From Granulicella sp. S156 (GTDB lineage Bacteria; Acidobacteriota; Terriglobia; Terriglobales; Acidobacteriaceae), in NCBI RefSeq assembly GCF_009766105.1, contig NZ_LMUH01000022.1:458939-522938 (forward strand): a stretch of 64,000 nucleotides of DNA, read 5' to 3'. The translations under genes and the position numbers were made by a program. This document shows positions 36,692-45,320 of the stretch, piece after piece. Under the pieces are notes generated by a model. That model saw only the letters and a program-made list of their open reading frames with translations, did no database searches and was not told the origin of the DNA. How positions within the stretch are numbered: the stretch's first letter is position 1; each line of letters starts with the position of its first letter.

Positions 36692-37444
36692 ATGCCGAAG
36701 GGTCGCGCTTCGATATATGCTCTGCTACTCCTTTTTCTGGCGCTGTCTGCATCGGCGCTCTATGGGCAAACCTCGGCAGCGCTCTCACATTGCATATTTC
36801 AACAGGCAGAAGACCATTTCACTGGCGGTTGCGGCCACGTCTTCGATCAAACCTCGGCCATGACCTTGAAACCTGCGGCAGCCATCACAACCGGCATCTG
36901 GCGCACTGACATTCACCCCTCCCAGATCTGGTCGGGTGATATGACCGATCAAGACAGCCCGAACGCCGCGCTTGAACTTGAAATCTATTCAGGTGGATGG
37001 GGTGTTCTTCGTACCGAATACGGGTGGTATCCCGTCACGCATTTCGTTGCTTCACCTCTTACGTTCGATCTCGATGCCTCGAATGAATCTCGTGAAATAG
37101 TCCCCAGGCCTCTTGACCAGAAGATCGTGCAGGAAGCAGCGCGGCTGCTTTCGACTCCAGCCGTATGGAACCGAACCGACGATCGCCATTGTCCAACCGC
37201 TGCAACAACATGGAGCATCTACTGCGCCATGATCAAAGCCTCCATCTCTGTAACTGGAGGTTCCCATCACCGTCGGCCCGCCATGGAAACCGTTCGCGCC
37301 ATCGTTGACGAACGTACCGCGACACGCGGCTATCATCACCGCCTGATGGAGTACAACAACGATCCCACAACGACTCTCCGTGACGTACAGAGTCTCTTCA
37401 GCGAAGCTCAGGCACGAATGCAAATGCCGAAGGCATCGTCCTGA
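36692..37444 (+). CDS. Secreted protein of unknown function
   Basis: 250 residues. Signal peptide with a hydrophobic ALLLLFLALSASAL core, then SHCIFQQAEDHFTGGCGHVF with the first two Cys. Two more (HCPTAATTWSIYC) suggest a disulfide pair. A beta-rich middle (SGGWGVLRTEYGWYPVT) and a helical end (ALELEIYSGG; LRDVQSLFSEAQARM). No named family recognised. Lower G+C than its neighbours. Same strand as rimO. Confidence 0.65.
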   Translation: MPKGRASIYALLLLFLALSASALYGQTSAALSHCIFQQAEDHFTGGCGHVFDQTSAMTLKPAAAITTGIWRTDIHPSQIWSGDMTDQDSPNAALELEIYSGGWGVLRTEYGWYPVTHFVASPLTFDLDASNESREIVPRPLDQKIVQEAARLLSTPAVWNRTDDRHCPTAATTWSIYCAMIKASISVTGGSHHRRPAMETVRAIVDERTATRGYHHRLMEYNNDPTTTLRDVQSLFSEAQARMQMPKASS

Positions 37445-37530
37445 GCGCCAAAACCCCCACCATGAATCTCCCACCGCTCAACCAACATCCATACAAGTAC
37501 CTGCCAGCACCACCGGCATAAGGAGAACTC

Positions 37531-38307
37531 ATGGATCTGCAACTCACCGGCAAGACCGCTATCGTCACTGGAGGTTCTGCCGGCATCGGCCTGGCCATCG
37601 TCAAGGCACTGGCAGCCGAAGGCGTCACCGTCACCGTCCCGGGCCGCACCCAGGCCAAGCTCACCCAGGCACTCGCCGGCATCCCCAAAGTCATCCCCGT
37701 GGTAGCTGACGTGGCAACCGCCGAAGGCGCCGACAAGCTTCTCCAGCAGGTCCCCGACACCGACATCCTCATCAACAACCTGGGCATCTACGAGCCCAAA
37801 GAGTTCGTCGACATCACCGATGCCGACTGGCTGCATCTCTTCGAGACCAACGTTCTCAGCGGCGTCCGGCTCTCGCGCCACTACTTCCCGCGCATGATCA
37901 AGCGCAACTCCGGCCGCATTATCTTCATCTCCAGCGAGTCCGGAGTGATGACTCCACCCGAGATGGTCCACTACGGCGTCACCAAGTCCGCGCAGCTCGC
38001 CATCTCCCGCGGCCTTGCCGAACGGACCAAAGGCACCGCCGTCACTGTCAATACCGTCATGCCCGGCCCCACACGCTCCGAGGGCATCGTCGAGTTCCTC
38101 GAGAAGATGTCGTCGATCCCCAATGCCACACCCGAGCAGGCTGAAAAAGAGTTCTTCGAAAAGCACCGCCAGAGTTCGCTGCTGCAGCGGCTCATCGAAG
38201 ACTCCGAGATTGCAAACCTCGTCGCCTTTCTCGCCAGCCCGCTCTCCGCAGCCACCAATGGAGCCGCTCTGCGCGCCGAAGGCGGCCTCCTCCGTTCCAT
38301 CATCTAA
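37531..38307 (+). CDS. Short-chain dehydrogenase/reductase
   Basis: 258 residues, ATG preceded by AAGGAG. NAD(P)-binding TGGSAGIG (residues 13-20), NNLG for the NNAG motif, and the catalytic Tyr148/Lys152 pair (HYGVTKSA). The catalytic Ser is in FISSESGVM. The C-terminal substrate region (TRSEGIVEFLEKM) differs from FabG, so it is an SDR of unknown substrate. Arg37 in the PGRT loop suggests NADPH use (inference). Same strand as yacG, 13 nt apart. Confidence 0.9.
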   Translation: MDLQLTGKTAIVTGGSAGIGLAIVKALAAEGVTVTVPGRTQAKLTQALAGIPKVIPVVADVATAEGADKLLQQVPDTDILINNLGIYEPKEFVDITDADWLHLFETNVLSGVRLSRHYFPRMIKRNSGRIIFISSESGVMTPPEMVHYGVTKSAQLAISRGLAERTKGTAVTVNTVMPGPTRSEGIVEFLEKMSSIPNATPEQAEKEFFEKHRQSSLLQRLIEDSEIANLVAFLASPLSAATNGAALRAEGGLLRSII

Positions 38308-38320
38308 ACTTAAACTCGCT

Positions 38321-38551
38321 ATGTCCGAGACCAAAACACTCCGCTGCCCCATCTGCCGTAAGGTCGTTCCCACCGACTCCGCCGAAGTCCCCTTCTGCTC
38401 GGAGCGCTGCCGCACCATCGACCTCGGCAAATGGGCCTCGGGAGACTACAAGATCAGCTCTCCCATCCTCGATCCCGATCTGCTCGAAGACCTCGAACAC
38501 GCCCAGCAACAACAGCACCCCACCGATGAAACCAAAGAGTGGAAGAACTAA
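38321..38551 (+). CDS. yacG: DNA gyrase inhibitor YacG-like zinc protein
   Basis: 76 residues. Four-cysteine zinc site CPIC ... CSERC with the family consensus PFCSERCRTIDLGKWASG. In E. coli the protein binds and inhibits gyrase. Acidic tail. It begins 13 nt after the SDR stop and its stop overlaps the pgpA start (TAATG). A short frame that is easily missed because the same reading frame opens far upstream within the SDR gene. Confidence 0.9.
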   Translation: MSETKTLRCPICRKVVPTDSAEVPFCSERCRTIDLGKWASGDYKISSPILDPDLLEDLEHAQQQQHPTDETKEWKN

Positions 38552-39075
38552 TGGCGCATCAGCCACACGTCTCCCTCTCTGAACTTCGCGAAGCTCAAAC
38601 CGGACGCAAAACAAAATGGGCCTGGGCTCTCGGCACCTTCTTCGGCGCAGGCCTGCTCAAGCCCGGACCGGGAACCTATGGCTCCGTCGCCGCGGCGCTG
38701 CTCTGGTACGCCGCCGCACATGCGTTCCATCCCAACTTCATAACCCTGGCCATCGACACGACTGTCGCAGCTATCGTCGTCACGCTGATCGGCATCCCCG
38801 CCTCGACTCTCGTTGCACGCGAGTCCGGCCGCGAAGACCCAGGCTTCGTCGTCGTCGACGAGGTCGCGGGCCAACTCATCGCACTCATCGCCATTCGCCC
38901 TGATTGGAAGCACGCCGTGCTTTCGCTGATCCTCTTCCGGCTCTTCGACATCTTCAAGCCCTGGCCCATTCAAAAGTTCGAAGCCTTGCCCGAAGGCACA
39001 GGCATTATGCTCGACGACGTTGCAGCCGGTGTGCTCGCGCTGATCGTGGCACTGATCGCGGGCCGCTTCTTCTAG
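38551..39075 (+). CDS. pgpA: Phosphatidylglycerophosphatase A
   Basis: 174 residues (start ATG 38551; an in-frame GTG at 38539 is possible). Removes phosphate from phosphatidylglycerol phosphate at the inner membrane. Motifs: LKPGPGTYGSVAAALL, DEVAGQLIALIA and FRLFDIFKPWPI, the family's conserved set, within four hydrophobic segments. Coupled to yacG by a one-base overlap. Confidence 0.95.
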   Translation: MAHQPHVSLSELREAQTGRKTKWAWALGTFFGAGLLKPGPGTYGSVAAALLWYAAAHAFHPNFITLAIDTTVAAIVVTLIGIPASTLVARESGREDPGFVVVDEVAGQLIALIAIRPDWKHAVLSLILFRLFDIFKPWPIQKFEALPEGTGIMLDDVAAGVLALIVALIAGRFF

Positions 39076-39518
39076 AGTGGTGCGTCTGAAGTTCGTCGAA
39101 GGCTGAGACCGATCGCCACGGCAACCTGGATCCCTGCTTCAGGATGCGACATTGCCCGGAGTACTCGGCTTCAAAGATGGAGTAGTCAACCCTATCTGTA
39201 ACTCGGCTCTGGACTTGAACCAGATGCGGGACAGCAATAGTCCTTAGCTGCTGCCCCGCATTCTCGTAATATTCGGCTGCTGTAAAAAGAGCCCCAATAA
39301 TTCCCGCTTGACAGTTCTCGAATTCGCGTGGCATTGTTATTGCCGTCCATGGAATCGTTACCATGGCTGACTTATTCCTAGTTCGAGCAGCAATTCGTAG
39401 AACCAATCATTCTGCCCTCCCCGCGGCAGCAGGGCTGTGACGGCGGAAGATTGGCCTGTTTTTCAGACACGAGAAACAAGCACAGCTGTTACTGAGGGAA
39501 TTAAGGAGCCCTCTCCCT
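39076..39518. other. Gene-poor spacer
   Basis: No well-supported gene. A minus-strand frame (39005-39406) overlaps pgpA, lacks a ribosome site and shows no family; it could be a decayed gene. The cassette at 39519 follows after a TAAGGAG ribosome site. Confidence 0.4.
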
Positions 39519-39749
39519 ATGAAATGGAAACTGGTCCTACGCACGTTACTTTATGGGAGCTCGATGGCTGCTTTTGTGGCCGCGGTTCACCAGGTAGTTC
39601 TCCCGCACAAAGCACACGCAGAACAGGCTTGTTGTAATTACGAGCTGGATAACTCCTGCGGAGGCGACGCTCGGTGCGAGTTCACGAACGAGGAGTGCAA
39701 TCAAGGCCCTACATCGAATATGCAAGGCTATACCTGCGTTGAAGAGTAG
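39519..39749 (+). CDS. Secreted six-cysteine mini-protein
   Basis: 76 residues, ATG with TAAGGAG 12 nt upstream. A signal peptide (hydrophobic core VLRTLLYGSSMAAFVAAV; cleavage likely after HKAHA) leaves a mature peptide of about 42 residues with six Cys: ACC, SCGG, RCEF, ECNQ and TC near the end. It is acidic and Asn/Glu-rich. No known precursor or toxin family was recognised. A strong hairpin separates it from a thioredoxin and a glycosyltransferase gene on the same strand. A disulfide-stabilised exported peptide made by this cassette is the best guess, not a demonstrated one. Confidence 0.7.
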   Translation: MKWKLVLRTLLYGSSMAAFVAAVHQVVLPHKAHAEQACCNYELDNSCGGDARCEFTNEECNQGPTSNMQGYTCVEE

Positions 39750-39778
39750 TACAGCTGCACAAATCATCACCAAAACCA

Positions 39779-39815
39779 GTGCGGTGCGGCATGCTTAGGA
39801 GCCGCCGCACCGCAC
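39779..39815 (+). terminator. Perfect 12-bp hairpin between peptide and thioredoxin genes
   Basis: GTGCGGTGCGGC (39779-39790) pairs with GCCGCACCGCAC (39804-39815). There is no U-tract after it, so it may be an attenuator or mRNA stabiliser rather than a full terminator. Confidence 0.6.
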
Positions 39816-39834
39816 ACCACTGTGGAGGATTCGC

Positions 39835-40449
39835 ATGGAGTCGACGAACATCGGGCAGCCGTCTCCTGCCTCGGCAGTTTCCTCATCGAAGGCCGCGTCC
39901 TTCGTGGACAAGAGCGCTATTCTGATTCTGTTTGCCGCATCCATCGCGCTCAATTTTTTCCTGATTGCGCGCGTGCATACCCTCTCGCAGAAAACGAGTT
40001 CCCACCCATTGCTGACGGTAGGTGCTGAGATGCCCTCCATCGAGGCGCAGACGGTAACTGGCGTGCCGGGTACGATTGATTACGCTGCCACCTCGGTGCC
40101 CACGGTGCTGTATGTCTTCACCCCTCAATGCGGCTGGTGCAAGCGCAACCTGCCCGATCTGCATGCGCTGGCCGACCAGGCAGGAAACAAGTACCGGCTT
40201 ATCGGTCTCTCGCTCACGGACCGCGACCTCAAGCAATACATTGACTCACAACACCTGGACTTCCCGGTCTATACCCATCTGAGCAGCGCCACGATGTCGA
40301 CGTATCAGTTGGGCGGAACACCCGCCACCATCGTCATTTCCCCGCAGGGCAAAATTCTCAACTCGTGGGTCGGCGTGTACGGAGATGACATCAAGGGGAA
40401 GATCGAAAGCTCGCTCCAGGTCTCGCTTCCGGGCTGCTGCAAGTCGTGA
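39835..40449 (+). CDS. Membrane-anchored thioredoxin-like protein (TlpA/MauD type)
   Basis: 204 residues, GGAGG 8 nt before ATG. One N-terminal membrane segment (residues ~25-50, ILILFAASIALNFFLIA) and a periplasmic thioredoxin fold: TPQCGWCKRNLPDL with the redox pair Cys99/Cys102, and the cis-Pro region GGTPATIVIS. The C-terminus ends in GCCKS, adding two Cys. Similar proteins supply or isomerise disulfides in the periplasm, as MauD does for a cysteine-rich subunit. That suits the six-Cys peptide next to it. Stop overlaps the glycosyltransferase start. Confidence 0.85.
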   Translation: MESTNIGQPSPASAVSSSKAASFVDKSAILILFAASIALNFFLIARVHTLSQKTSSHPLLTVGAEMPSIEAQTVTGVPGTIDYAATSVPTVLYVFTPQCGWCKRNLPDLHALADQAGNKYRLIGLSLTDRDLKQYIDSQHLDFPVYTHLSSATMSTYQLGGTPATIVISPQGKILNSWVGVYGDDIKGKIESSLQVSLPGCCKS

Positions 40450-42260
40450 TGGGCTCTGTCCAGCCTGAAGCAACCGTGGATGTCGCTGCCGGAGCCGCGT
40501 CGTCAGAACCTGCGTCAATCAGTGCCCGGCGCATAGCGATCCTATGCACGGATCTGATTGCCGGTGGAGGCGGCGAGGCGAAGAGAGAAAAGGGATTGCT
40601 CGCCGCCGCCCTGAGACCTCTGCGCAGGATTCTTTCGCAGCGTCAGATCGTCTACGGCGCGCACACCGCCTATCGGTCCTTCAACACCGCCATGCTGCGC
40701 TATTCTCCTCAGGCGGAGATCACGCTGATCACCAATCCATCCTTAGTGCCCAGGCTTCGGCAGCAACTCAAGAGCAGTCCGCTGCCGGAGAGCACCGTAG
40801 CCGACGCCTGCAACTACTTCGACCTCGCATCAGAGTTTGAAAAAGGATGGTATGCCTGGTTTGACGACACCGGCAACTACTGCAATCCCTTCGATCTCCG
40901 TGCCAGCTTCGCCTCGTCCTGCTATCCGATCCTGTTTTCTCACCACACAGTGAGTTATCAGCATCATCTGAACAATCGGTTTCTGCCACTTCTGCTATCG
41001 GAAACCCTGCCGTGCGATTCGTTCGTCTGCACCAGCCATGCCGCGCGTCAACTGATCTCCAACCAACTGGAGTATATGGGCGAGGCGCTCATGCGCAGCC
41101 ATGGCCTGCAGGCTGCTTTCCACGGCCGCCTCGATGTGATTCCCCTGGGCGTCGATACCGAAGTCTTCTGCCCACGGCCGAAGGAGGCTTGCCGCAAGCA
41201 TTTCGGATTCTCGAAGAAGGAGATTCTGATTCTCTACTTCGGAAGGATCTCCGTGATCGACAAGGGCGATCTCTTCCCGTTGGCGCAGGCTTATGCCGAA
41301 CTCCGACGCCGCAACCCGGAGGCGCAACTGACGCTGGCGATCAGCGGCCGCGGCTACAGGGGATACGACCAGTTGCTCAAGGAAAAACTGAAGGAAGCCG
41401 GCCTGTCCACCGGCGTAGTCTTTCTGCCCGGCATCACGGACGAGGAACTACCGCTGCTGTACAGCGCGGCCGACATCTTCGTCTCGCCCGCTGACAATCT
41501 CCAGGAATGCTTTGGGCAAACACCGCTGGAGGCCATGGCCTGCGGCATTCCGCAGGTAGTCTCCGACTGGGACGGCTACCGCGAAACGGTAGCCCATGGC
41601 GAAACCGGATTTCTGATTCCGACCTACTGGATGCAGTGTGACAGCGATCTCGGGCCGCTGTCACAGGTCTATTCAGAAAACTGGCAGCCAGATCACTTTC
41701 GCCTCGCGCAGTCCGTCGCCGTCGACGGCCGCGAACTGGTGCAGGCACTGGAGCAGCTGGTTCGCAATCCGGAGCTGCGTGCCAGGATGGGAGAGGCATC
41801 GCGGCAGCGAGCCGTCACGCACTTCTCCTGGGAGAAGATTGTCGCCGAGTACCACGCGCTGGCTGCGGAACTGAGGCCGATCGCCGATCGCATTCCGTAT
41901 CGTAAGCCAACGTATCAGCCCTATCGCCAGCCGGATTATTTCCGCTTCGCCCAGCACTTCGCGACCACGATCCTGAACGATGAGACCGTAGTAGTTCGCT
42001 CACCGGGCGAAGCCTCCTCCGCGGGTCGCATCTTCATTCCCTATGCCGGAAAATTCCTGAACCTTGCCGAGTTCCATCAGTGGAACGTCGACGCGACCCT
42101 GGCTGCTGCGGCAAAGCCCATCGGCGTAGGCCAGTTGGTGGAGCAGATTGTGCGCTCCTCGCCGTGCAGCGAACCGAGCGCCAGAAGGCAGGTCATGTGG
42201 CTGATGAAGTACTCCCACCTCATCCCTGTTGGGGTTTCGGACAAAGACCGCGACGAGTAG
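40449..42260 (+). CDS. Family-4-like glycosyltransferase with C-terminal extension
   Basis: About 603 residues from the ATG at 40449, which overlaps the thioredoxin stop (GTGATG), so the two are coupled. The GT-B core has ILILYFGRISVIDKGDL, the acidic E-x7-E region (QECFGQTPLEAMACG) and the DGYRETVAHGETGF loop. An unusual GGGGEAKREKG stretch lies near the N-terminus. The last ~110 residues (after about 500) are an extension without a recognised domain. Substrates unknown. Linked to a cysteine-rich exported peptide gene, though the enzyme itself has no signal peptide. Confidence 0.85.
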   Translation: MGSVQPEATVDVAAGAASSEPASISARRIAILCTDLIAGGGGEAKREKGLLAAALRPLRRILSQRQIVYGAHTAYRSFNTAMLRYSPQAEITLITNPSLVPRLRQQLKSSPLPESTVADACNYFDLASEFEKGWYAWFDDTGNYCNPFDLRASFASSCYPILFSHHTVSYQHHLNNRFLPLLLSETLPCDSFVCTSHAARQLISNQLEYMGEALMRSHGLQAAFHGRLDVIPLGVDTEVFCPRPKEACRKHFGFSKKEILILYFGRISVIDKGDLFPLAQAYAELRRRNPEAQLTLAISGRGYRGYDQLLKEKLKEAGLSTGVVFLPGITDEELPLLYSAADIFVSPADNLQECFGQTPLEAMACGIPQVVSDWDGYRETVAHGETGFLIPTYWMQCDSDLGPLSQVYSENWQPDHFRLAQSVAVDGRELVQALEQLVRNPELRARMGEASRQRAVTHFSWEKIVAEYHALAAELRPIADRIPYRKPTYQPYRQPDYFRFAQHFATTILNDETVVVRSPGEASSAGRIFIPYAGKFLNLAEFHQWNVDATLAAAAKPIGVGQLVEQIVRSSPCSEPSARRQVMWLMKYSHLIPVGVSDKDRDE

Positions 42261-42353
42261 CGGAGGTCGCGTACGTGGCGCTCCCTCTGCGATAGGCCGG
42301 GCGCGAAAGAGTATTCCTGCGACCCTTGTACTCCAGCAGTGTGGAGCGTGCAG

Positions 42354-42878
42354 TCAAATCCTGGCGCGGTATCGCTTCATCTTATTGCGGCTGCCGCAGG
42401 TCTGCATCGAGCACCAGGTCTTCACCGCCGCCTTAGAAGCGTCGAAATAGGAGGCCCGGCAGGTGGACTCGTGGCAAAGCTTGAAGCGCCGCCAGAGGCC
42501 TGATTGCAGAGCATCCAATACCATGAGCACGAGGCTGGCAACCGGGTCCGCGGGCTTGTTTGTAGCTAGAGAGATCTGGCCATCCTCGCCAAGGCGCGGC
42601 TCAATCCGATAGAGAACGATGAGCCGGTTCAGCATTTCGCGGCCGGCGATAAGCTCGTTGCCGATTTGCATTCCACTATTTGCGGCCTGCAACGACCGAA
42701 GCGCGGCATGGAGCTGCATTGCGCGCTGAAACGTGGCCGCTGTCACGGCGGGAGAACAACCGCGCAGCTTGCGATGAAGCCAGACCTTCCAGTCGCAGCG
42801 ACCGGCTTCGAAGTCATGCCATAAGAATGATTCCAAATAACGGTATTTGGCGGGTGTCTCCGGACGATGTTCAGGCAC
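42354..42878 (-). CDS. CGNR-type zinc finger regulator (CGSR variant)
   Basis: 174 residues from a GTG. C-terminal zinc finger with two Cys pairs: FKLCHESTCRASYFD and WCSMQTCGSRNKMKRYRAR. The family's usual CGNR is CGSR here. The preceding ~120 residues are a helical ABATE-like domain (stress- or ligand-binding in relatives). Divergent from the epoxide hydrolase, with a GTTACCA / TGGTAAC inverted repeat in between; it may control that gene and itself (inference). Confidence 0.85.
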   Translation of the reverse strand: MPEHRPETPAKYRYLESFLWHDFEAGRCDWKVWLHRKLRGCSPAVTAATFQRAMQLHAALRSLQAANSGMQIGNELIAGREMLNRLIVLYRIEPRLGEDGQISLATNKPADPVASLVLMVLDALQSGLWRRFKLCHESTCRASYFDASKAAVKTWCSMQTCGSRNKMKRYRARI

Positions 42879-42905
42879 GACAAGCTCTCACTTGCAAATT
42901 CAATA

Positions 42906-42934
42906 GTTACCACTGAAACTATTTAAATGGTAAC
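42906..42934. promoter_or_regulatory. GTTACCA-N15-TGGTAAC operator candidate
   Basis: A perfect 7-bp inverted repeat whose right half overlaps the epoxide hydrolase start codon (42927), 28 nt from the divergent regulator start. Binding would block initiation. Confidence 0.5.
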
Positions 42935-44180
42935 ACCGCGAAATGAAGATGTAAGCCGTCGAACGTTTGCGCTTGCACTTCCCGCAGTTTTAGGCGCATT
43001 TCGTGGAATCGCAGTTAGCGAAGGAGTAGAGCAGAAGATGCCAGGAAAACCGTTCAGCGTCCATTTTGACAACGCACTCAGAGCAGATCTCCAACGCCGT
43101 CTCGCTCAGACACGATGGAGCGATGCCGTCGCGACGGATTGGGAATACGGAATGAACAAATCCTTCCTTAGAGCGCTGGTGGAGTACTGGCAGACCAACT
43201 ACAACTTCGACGCTGCGGAAGAACGTATAAACGCGATGCCGCAGTTTCGGACGACCGTTGCAGGATTTAGCATCCACTACCTTCACATAAGGGGACGGGG
43301 CCCGCATCCCAAGCCGCTGCTTTTGATGAACGGCTGGCCCTCAAGCTTCGCTGAATATCGCAGGCTGGCCCCAATGCTTGCCGACCCTGCTGCCTTTGGC
43401 GGTTCAGCGGATGACGCCTTCGATGTCGTCATCCCCACGCTCCCTGGGTTTGGCTTCTCAGACCGGCCGACGCATCCCCATCAGGTCAATGCCGAGGACT
43501 TGTTCCACACCTTGATGACGGAACATCTGGGCTATCCGGCTTATATCGCCTCCGGGACCGACATTGGCGCTGGCGTAGCGACTCGCCTCGCCTTGAAATA
43601 TCCCGGCACGGTACAAGGCATTCATATTGCTTCTGTGGTGGACCCGCCTCTGACAGGTACATCCCCGCTCTTAACCAGTGCGGAGCAGGCGTACAAAGCT
43701 CGTTCTGACCAGTGGGAGGCAGAAGAAGGCGCGTATGAACACATGCACTACACGCGGCCTCAGACGCTTGCTTTCGCGCTGGCGGACTCGCCTGTGGGGC
43801 TGGCTAGCTGGATCGTGGAGAAGTTCTATTTCTGGAGCGATCATGGGGATGATCTGCTTAAGACATTTCCACCCGAAATGCTCATCGACAACCTGATGAT
43901 CTATTGGGCCACCGAGACAATTGGCTCGTCGATGCGCCTGTACTACGACCATCGTCACTTTCGGGCCCCGTTCAAGACGAGCGACCACGTCAGTGTCCCT
44001 ACCGCCATCTGCATCTGGCCCAAAGATCTGGTGCTTGCTCCCAGGGAATGGGCGGAGCGCTTTTATAACGTTCAGAGGTACTCGACACAGAGGCACGGTG
44101 GCCACTTTCCGGCCTGGGAAGCGCCTGATGCCTATGCGGAGGATGTCCGGCTATTCTCAAGATCTCTCAAGAGAAGTTGA
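42927..44180 (+). CDS. Epoxide hydrolase-like alpha/beta hydrolase, exported by Tat
   Basis: 417 residues. Twin-arginine-like signal (SRRTFALALPAVLGA). The N-terminal EHN domain (KPFSVHFDN ... RLAQTRWSDA) precedes the alpha/beta hydrolase fold. The nucleophile Asp212 is in the YIASGTDIGAGVA motif, His in RHGGHFPAWE, and the lid lies in the middle. The oxyanion motif reads NGWPSSF, where relatives have HGWP. Divergent from a CGNR regulator. Substrate unknown; a detoxification role is common in this group. Confidence 0.85.
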   Translation: MVTPRNEDVSRRTFALALPAVLGAFRGIAVSEGVEQKMPGKPFSVHFDNALRADLQRRLAQTRWSDAVATDWEYGMNKSFLRALVEYWQTNYNFDAAEERINAMPQFRTTVAGFSIHYLHIRGRGPHPKPLLLMNGWPSSFAEYRRLAPMLADPAAFGGSADDAFDVVIPTLPGFGFSDRPTHPHQVNAEDLFHTLMTEHLGYPAYIASGTDIGAGVATRLALKYPGTVQGIHIASVVDPPLTGTSPLLTSAEQAYKARSDQWEAEEGAYEHMHYTRPQTLAFALADSPVGLASWIVEKFYFWSDHGDDLLKTFPPEMLIDNLMIYWATETIGSSMRLYYDHRHFRAPFKTSDHVSVPTAICIWPKDLVLAPREWAERFYNVQRYSTQRHGGHFPAWEAPDAYAEDVRLFSRSLKRS

Positions 44181-44258
44181 TTCCTCCATGGCGGAACGTC
44201 AACAAGACTATTGGACCCCGTTTGCCTTCACCCCCCACCCCGTCTACGCTAACCAAAG

Positions 44259-45320
44259 ATGACCTTGCTGCACCCAACTCGCCCCGACGCTCCACACCTC
44301 GACCGCCTGACACCCAAAGCGGCAATCCCTGGCGGCAACTTCGAAGTCTTCGGCAGCCGGCTGCTGCGCGCAGATACAACCGAACCGCAGGCCCCGCAGG
44401 CCTTCTTCGGCGAGGCCGTCGCTGAGCTCGAACTCAGCCGTGAGGCCCGTGCGCTCATCCGCGTGCCCGATGGCGCCATCTCCAGCGATCTCGTCCTCCA
44501 TCGCGATGGACTTGTCAGCAACATCCTGCACGCCAACATCGCCATCCCCATGGCCGAAAATCTCCACCTGGTCTCGAACCCCGCCATCGACGCCGACGGC
44601 AACCTCTTCGCAATGGTCTCCGGCCCGCGCGGCGAACGCGTGCCGGTATCGATCTTCCGCATCGACCGTGATCTCCAGGTCCGGCCCTTCGTGCGTGACC
44701 TGCTCAACGTCTCCGCGCTGGCCTTCGACCGCGAGGGCTATCTCTACGCCAGCTCGCGCTCCGAAGGCGCCGTCTATCGCATCTCCCCGCACGGCGCCAT
44801 CTCCACCTTCGCCGAAGGCATGGGCATCGCCACCGGCATCGCGTTCGACCACGAGGGCAACCTCTTCGTCGGCGACCGCTCAGGCACCATCTTCAAAATC
44901 GGCGCGAGCGGTTCGAAGAACGCCGGTGAGATCTTCGTCTTCGCCACGCTTGAACCCTCAGTCGCGGCCTATCACGTGGCCTTCCGTGAGGACGGCATGC
45001 TGCTCGTCACCGCACCTACGACCTCGTCGAACCAGTCCATCCACGCCATCGATCCTGACGGCAACGCAACCGTCTTCTATCGCGGCCTGGGCCGTCCCCA
45101 GGGCATGGCCTTCGATGCCGACAGCAATCTGTATGTCGCAGCTTCGCTGCATGGGCAGCGTGGTGTCATAAAAATAGACGGAGAGGGTCAAGCAGAACTC
45201 ATCGTCTCCGGCAATGACCTCGTGGGTCTCGCCTTCCTCGAAGACGGCTGCGCCGCACTCGCGACCAACACGACCATCTTCCATGTCGATCTAGGCATTC
45301 AGGGCCGGGCCCTCGCATGA
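44259..45320 (+). CDS. NHL/SMP-30-like beta-propeller protein
   Basis: 353 residues. Starts with a short N-terminal IPT/TIG-like segment (PKAAIPGGNFEVFGSRLL), then five to six propeller repeats of the D-G-N-L-F type: DADGNLFAMVSG, DREGYLYASS, DHEGNLFVGDRSG, DADSNLYVAA. Such proteins bind ligands or hydrolyse lactones; no catalytic residues can be assigned here. No signal peptide. Overlaps the following small membrane protein gene by 4 nt (ATGA), so they are coupled. Confidence 0.8.
   Translation: MTLLHPTRPDAPHLDRLTPKAAIPGGNFEVFGSRLLRADTTEPQAPQAFFGEAVAELELSREARALIRVPDGAISSDLVLHRDGLVSNILHANIAIPMAENLHLVSNPAIDADGNLFAMVSGPRGERVPVSIFRIDRDLQVRPFVRDLLNVSALAFDREGYLYASSRSEGAVYRISPHGAISTFAEGMGIATGIAFDHEGNLFVGDRSGTIFKIGASGSKNAGEIFVFATLEPSVAAYHVAFREDGMLLVTAPTTSSNQSIHAIDPDGNATVFYRGLGRPQGMAFDADSNLYVAASLHGQRGVIKIDGEGQAELIVSGNDLVGLAFLEDGCAALATNTTIFHVDLGIQGRALA

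Noticed and set aside
39005-39406. Minus-strand frame of 133 residues
   Set aside because: Overlaps the end of pgpA, has no ribosome site and no family features. A decayed gene cannot be excluded but is not supported.
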